From: CAYQDF01 sp964416175 | GTDB taxonomy: Bacteria > Chloroflexota > Anaerolineae > Anaerolineales > UBA4823 | Assembly (NCBI GenBank): GCA_964416175.1 | Contig: CAYQDF010000120.1 | Coordinates: 1-9,125, forward strand | Reading direction: 5' to 3' | DNA length: 9,125 bases | Shown: positions 6,185 through 9,125 of the stretch, piece after piece | Layout of the letters: the number at the start of each line of letters is the position of its first letter | Numbering within the stretch: position 1 is the stretch's first letter | Notes under the pieces: model-generated | What the model was told of the DNA's origin: nothing | Database searches by the model: none | Seen by the model: the letters and a program-made list of their open reading frames with translations, nothing else | Program-made: the position numbers and the translations under genes

Positions 6185-6745
6185 TCATATGTCCAAAAGA
6201 TTTCTGAGAGCAGATAAGGCTCGATGCTGAAGAATCCTCACCGCTCCAGGTGTTCTGCCCATAACCTGACCGGTCTCTTCCGGAGATAATCCGCTCAAGA
6301 ATCTCAATATCAATACCGTCCGATAGTCCTCTCTCAGTTTATCGAGAGTCTTGCGGAGTTCCTGATGCTCCAGGTTTGCAATTGCTGTTTCACCTGGATC
6401 GGGTTGGAGGTTTTGGAATGATTTCTCTTCGATGGACATATGCCCCCCGGCACGCCCTTCTTGTCGATAATAATCGATCAACACATTCCGGGCGATCTTA
6501 AATAAATAGGCTAAGAATGGGACTCCTCGTTCACGATATTCTGAAATTGTTCGCCAGGCACGAAGGAACACCTCCTCGGTAAGATCTTCTGCATCCAAAC
6601 GGTTATTAAGATTCGCAAAGATGAACCGAAAAATAATGCGCGCATATCGGGAGTAAATCTCGCCGAAAGCCTCAGATACGCCGTTTTGGGCGTTCTTCAG
6701 CAGCTCCGTGTCACTGGTCTCATGCGTCAGTTCAATGTTTTCCAC
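6185..6745 (-). CDS. ECF-type RNA polymerase sigma factor
   Basis: A 186-residue sigma-70 family protein of the extracytoplasmic function group, with only regions 2 and 4. Region 2 covers about residues 26-98: the core-binding and -10 recognition segment DAEDLTEEVFLRAWR, then FLAYLFKIARNVLIDYYR. Region 4 covers about 126-182, with the helix-turn-helix LSGLSPEETGQVMGRTPGAVRILQHRAL that reads the -35 box. It directs RNA polymerase to a small set of promoters. The start is GTG at 6745. It has no ribosome site at normal distance (an AGAGG lies 16 bases away), which fits a leaderless mRNA from the promoter at 6753-6778. The next gene encodes a membrane protein likely to be its anti-sigma factor. 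Confidence 0.93.
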   Translation of the reverse strand: MENIELTHETSDTELLKNAQNGVSEAFGEIYSRYARIIFRFIFANLNNRLDAEDLTEEVFLRAWRTISEYRERGVPFLAYLFKIARNVLIDYYRQEGRAGGHMSIEEKSFQNLQPDPGETAIANLEHQELRKTLDKLREDYRTVLILRFLSGLSPEETGQVMGRTPGAVRILQHRALSALRNLLDI

Positions 6746-6752
6746 TTTGATG

Positions 6753-6778
6753 AACGATGAACCTCTGGTTTTGTTACA
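6753..6778 (-). promoter_or_regulatory. ECF-type promoter of the sigma gene (probable autoregulation)
   Basis: On the minus strand, TGTAAC (6773-6778) and CGTT (6753-6756) are spaced by exactly 16 bases. This matches the general ECF promoter plan of an AAC-containing -35 and a CGT-type -10 (for example TGAAAC-N16-CGTA for Bacillus SigW). Transcription would begin at about 6745-6747, on or next to the GTG start codon at 6745-6743. Confidence 0.55.
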
Positions 6779-6788
6779 TTCAGTCGAT

Positions 6789-6801
6789 AACTTTGAAAGT
6801 T
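6789..6801. promoter_or_regulatory. Inverted repeat upstream of the sigma promoter, candidate operator
   Basis: AACTTTGAAAGTT is a perfect dyad with a single central base, ending 10 bases upstream of the -35 box at 6773-6778. CTTTG at 6791-6795 also repeats inverted as CAAAG at 6805-6809. It may bind a regulator of the divergent region; none is identified. Confidence 0.3.
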
Positions 6802-6823
6802 GATCAAAGACACATCAGTACTT

Positions 6824-6890
6824 TTAGGACTTACCCAGTTGGTAGGAGGTTCTGAACTGCGTGACTCCCAACTTTAATGCATTGTCCTAA
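6824..6890 (+). other. tRNA-like nested inverted repeat, function unknown
   Basis: Perfect 7-bp arms TTAGGAC (6824-6830) and GTCCTAA (6884-6890) enclose a second stem AGTTGG/CCAACT (6837-6842 with 6868-6873) and a short GAG/CTC stem. The left side contains CCCAGTTGGTAGGAGG, close to a tRNA D-arm, and the outer arms have acceptor-stem length. However there is no T-arm (no GGTTCRA box), no matching anticodon stem, and the total is 67 bases. It may be a decayed tRNA, a structured control element, or chance. Confidence 0.3.
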
Positions 6891-6950
6891 TCCGACCCGA
6901 CTTGCTTACCAAATCATAACCCCACATCTCAAGAGTATGGCAATCAGATC

Positions 6951-6959
6951 TGTTAGAAT
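6951..6959 (+). promoter_or_regulatory. Extended -10 promoter of the 3D-domain gene
   Basis: TGT followed by TAGAAT (6954-6959, five of six consensus bases) forms an extended -10 element. No good -35 is seen at 16-18 bases. The start of transcription would be about 6966-6969, so the mRNA would begin at or within three bases of the ATG at 6969. Confidence 0.45.
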
Positions 6960-6968
6960 CCTTAGCAA

Positions 6969-8327
6969 ATGTTAAAGTATCGTTGGTTGTGGTTGGCGTG
7001 CGCATTTCTCGCTGCCGGGAGCTTCATCCTCGGGAAAGCGATCTGGAAGCCAATCTCCCTGCGCGTGGATGGAATAGAGACCGCAGGGATTACCACAGCC
7101 TGGACCGTGGGAGGAGCTATTGAGTCACAGGGCATTCATTTAACCGAAGAGGACCTCGTCTACCCACGCATGGATCGTTGGGTGAACTCGGGGGATACAA
7201 TCGTTATCCACCGTGCCAGATGGTTTCTCGTTCGGGTCGACGGCGATGTGAAAGCCCGGCTCACAGCTGAAAGAATCCCGGCAAATGTCCTCGCCCAGGC
7301 GGGAGTAAGGCTCTTCCCAGGCGATCAGGTTTTGGTCGACGGTCTCCAGACATCGCCTTTCAAAGCCCTCGATCCCGGCATGCCTCACAGCATCGATGTC
7401 CTCAGGGCTCGCCGCATCACAATTTCGGGTGACAGCCAGGATCGGAGCATTTATTCCAGCGCACATACCCTTGGACAGGCTCTTTGGAATGCAGGAATCA
7501 GACTGGACATCCAGGACGCCCTCAGCCTACCGCTTGAATCTTCGCTGGACAGGCCTCGCGTGGCGGTTCTCGACGAATCGAGGATTCTCAGGATCCTCTT
7601 GGGAGACGATGATCAACGTGTCCGCTCTTCAGCGGATACTGTCGGGGAGGCGCTCCTGGAGGCTGGCATTGGACTCCAGGGGCTGGATTACAGCCTGCCA
7701 GACCCCCAATCTCCAGTCCCCGCGAATGGCATTATCAGAGTCGTCCGGGTCGAAGAAAAAGTCCTCCTGGAGGTAGAACCCATCCCATTCGAGACAGAAA
7801 CCGAGCTTTCTGATGATCTTGAGATCGACACGCAAGGCGTAATCCAGCCGGGAGTATATGGGATACGCGCGCGTAGAACCCGCCTCCGCTTTGAAGACGG
7901 AATCGAAGTATCTCGATGGGTCGAGTCTGAATATGTTGCTCAGGAACCCGGATCACAGGTCATGGGGTATGGTACGAAGATCGTGCGCCGGACTCTGGAC
8001 ACACCGGATGGGGAGATCACCTACTGGAGAGCGTTGAACATGTATGCTGTGTCGTACAAACCCTCCAGCGCCGGCGATAACATCACAGCGACTGGCGCTG
8101 TGCTGCAAAAAGGCATCGTGGCAATCGATCCAAATTACATTCCCTACGGGACGCGGATGTACATCCCCGGTTATGGGTTCGGTCTTGCAGCCGATACTGG
8201 CGGCGGCGTCAAAGGCAGGTTGATCGACCTGGGGTATTCAGACGAGGATTACGTATCCTGGCATCAATGGGTCACGGTGTACTTCCTCTGGCCGCCCCCT
8301 GAATTCGTGGCGTGGATCATCCCGTAG
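6969..8327 (+). CDS. DUF348/G5/3D-domain cell-wall protein (YabE-like)
   Basis: A 452-residue exported or membrane-anchored protein likely to act on peptidoglycan. Residues 5-24 are a signal anchor. About four DUF348-like modules follow (near 30-80, 87-135, 148-200 and 207-262), each with a short beta hairpin and a TVGEALLEAGI-type helix. A G5 domain lies near 263-335, ending in the GSQVMGYGTKIV pattern. The C-terminal 3D domain (355-445) has its three namesake aspartates in KGIVAIDPNYIPYGTRMYIP (Asp387), GLAADTGGG (Asp409) and GRLIDLGY (Asp420). This domain is shared with MltA-type lytic enzymes and with resuscitation-promoting-factor-like YabE proteins. The ATG at 6969 has no ribosome site and lies at the predicted transcription start. 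The gene overlaps rsmA by 16 bases, so the two are co-transcribed. This order matches yabE before ksgA in Bacillus, but without rnmV. Confidence 0.88.
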   Translation: MLKYRWLWLACAFLAAGSFILGKAIWKPISLRVDGIETAGITTAWTVGGAIESQGIHLTEEDLVYPRMDRWVNSGDTIVIHRARWFLVRVDGDVKARLTAERIPANVLAQAGVRLFPGDQVLVDGLQTSPFKALDPGMPHSIDVLRARRITISGDSQDRSIYSSAHTLGQALWNAGIRLDIQDALSLPLESSLDRPRVAVLDESRILRILLGDDDQRVRSSADTVGEALLEAGIGLQGLDYSLPDPQSPVPANGIIRVVRVEEKVLLEVEPIPFETETELSDDLEIDTQGVIQPGVYGIRARRTRLRFEDGIEVSRWVESEYVAQEPGSQVMGYGTKIVRRTLDTPDGEITYWRALNMYAVSYKPSSAGDNITATGAVLQKGIVAIDPNYIPYGTRMYIPGYGFGLAADTGGGVKGRLIDLGYSDEDYVSWHQWVTVYFLWPPPEFVAWIIP

Positions 8328-9125
8328 CACTCCCCCCTCTCGATATTCCCCGGTTGTTGAAGGAGTTCGGGATTCGCCCGGATAAGAGCCTGGGGCAGCA
8401 CTTCCTTGCGGACCCTGCCTCCCTCCGGCGAGTCGTTGAAATCGCCTCTCTGACCCGGACGGAAGAAGTCCTGGAAATCGGTGCAGGCCTGGGGAGCCTG
8501 ACCAGGCTGCTTGCGGTGAACGCCCGCCGTGTGGTTGCAGTTGAAATCGATCAGGATCTGATCCCGGCACTGACCAGTGTGCTGGAAAACTACCGAAACG
8601 TTGAGATCATTCAGGGAGATATACTCGACCTGAACCCGGCGGAGCTGATATCGACGTCAGGATATCTGGTCGTGGCAAATATTCCGTATTACATCACTTC
8701 AGCGATCATCCGCCATTTGATGGGGGCGAAGATCAGGCCTGGTCGGATCGTGCTGACGCTCCAACGGGAGGTCGCCGAGCGGATCACAGCTGTTCCAGGA
8801 GATATGAGCCTGCTGAGCCTGAGTGTACAGGTCTTCGGAAATCCGGTCATCGCTGGCAGGATATCTGCGGGAGCGTTTTACCCGAAACCAAAGGTCGAAT
8901 CAGCTGTCATACGAATCGACCTTCTTGATGAACCCAGGATTCCAACCCCAGACCTCCCCGCTTTCTTCCACCTCGCCAGGACAGCCTTCGCCCAAAAAAG
9001 GAAAAAAATCCGCAACTCGCTGGCTTCCCTGCCAGGAGTAGCTCCATCTGGAGCGGAATCCCTGCTCACAGAAGCAGGCATTTCTCCAGACCGCAGACCA
9101 GAGACCCTGAGCCTGGATGAATGGG
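8312..9125 (+). CDS. rsmA: 16S rRNA (adenine1518-N6/adenine1519-N6)-dimethyltransferase, 3' end cut by window
   Basis: RsmA/KsgA uses S-adenosylmethionine to put two methyl groups on each of two adjacent adenines near the 3' end of 16S rRNA, a late check in 30S ribosome assembly. The 271 visible codons cover nearly the whole protein (family 260-295 residues). Seen: SLGQHFLADP at 26-35, motif I VLEIGAGLGSLT (53-64), the acidic motif VVAVEID (74-80), DI at 103-104, the catalytic NIPYYIT (123-129), YPKPKVESAV (190-199) and AFAQKRKKIRNSL (225-237). I choose GTG at 8312: it is the first start after an in-frame TGA at 8300 and gives the expected PPLDIPRLLKEFG lead. Alternative TTG starts at 8354/8357 would lose this. 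The start lies inside the end of the 3D-domain gene. No strong ribosome site is visible, so coupling to the upstream gene is likely. Confidence 0.95.
   Translation, partial: MDHPVALPPLDIPRLLKEFGIRPDKSLGQHFLADPASLRRVVEIASLTRTEEVLEIGAGLGSLTRLLAVNARRVVAVEIDQDLIPALTSVLENYRNVEIIQGDILDLNPAELISTSGYLVVANIPYYITSAIIRHLMGAKIRPGRIVLTLQREVAERITAVPGDMSLLSLSVQVFGNPVIAGRISAGAFYPKPKVESAVIRIDLLDEPRIPTPDLPAFFHLARTAFAQKRKKIRNSLASLPGVAPSGAESLLTEAGISPDRRPETLSLDEW

Noticed and set aside
6746..6968. A ydaO (cyclic di-AMP) riboswitch before the 3D-domain gene
   Set aside because: Such riboswitches often precede cell-wall hydrolases, but none of the conserved core segments is present and the mRNA appears leaderless.
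8238..8570. Minus-strand open frame across the 3D-domain/rsmA junction
   Set aside because: It is opposite two well-supported genes and shows no family features.
1..9125. CRISPR array, insertion sequence or phage genes
   Set aside because: No regularly spaced direct repeats, transposase motifs, terminal inverted repeats or phage proteins were seen anywhere in the window.

Overview
The window looks like chromosomal DNA of a Chloroflexota bacterium, most likely Anaerolineae. This is inferred from several traits together: TadE/TadG-like proteins with long Pro-Thr linkers, a secreted protein with a YIPVLYKRF box just after its signal peptide, an ECF sigma factor paired with a DUF5667-family-type membrane anti-sigma protein, and moderately high G+C. 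No single marker gene proves it.

Layout. (1) Positions 1-186 hold almost all of the small SRP RNA on the + strand, with its own terminator. A second hairpin terminator follows whose T-tract runs into the stop codon of the convergent minus-strand operon. (2) Positions 185-5202 are a minus-strand operon, in transcription order: a TadE-like protein (4549-5202), a TadG-like protein with a von Willebrand A domain (2987-4549), a long TadE-like protein with two Pro-Thr stalks (1128-2945) and a secreted beta-domain protein (185-1090). Both Tad junctions have TGATG stop/start overlaps, and a good sigma-A-type promoter lies at 5288-5317. (3) Positions 5203-5698 are a 496-base gap with the promoter, a perfect 14-bp palindrome and a run of hairpins. 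(4) Positions 5699-6745, minus strand, encode the ECF sigma factor and its putative membrane anti-sigma partner. (5) Positions 6746-6968 are a divergent control region. (6) Positions 6969-9125, + strand, encode a DUF348/G5/3D-domain cell-wall protein overlapping rsmA (16S rRNA dimethyltransferase), which runs off the window end.

How the genes may work together. The Tad-like cluster has no tadA/B/C ATPase or platform genes and no Flp major pilin here. It looks like a set of minor-pilin-like surface proteins: two TadE-type proteins around a metal-binding vWA protein, plus an exported protein. They would be displayed through Pro-Thr stalks and assembled by machinery encoded elsewhere. The sigma/anti-sigma pair upstream could be a surface-stress circuit. 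It has a convincing ECF-type promoter of its own (TGTAAC-N16-CGTT) but none was found in front of the Tad operon. The right-hand part recalls the Bacillus yabE-rnmV-ksgA order, with rnmV missing.

Most noteworthy: the autoregulatory ECF promoter that appears to give a leaderless GTG-start mRNA; the acidic Ca-binding-like loop inserted next to the vWA metal site; the two-stalk TadE protein with an altered prepilin motif; and a tRNA-like inverted-repeat element in the divergent region.
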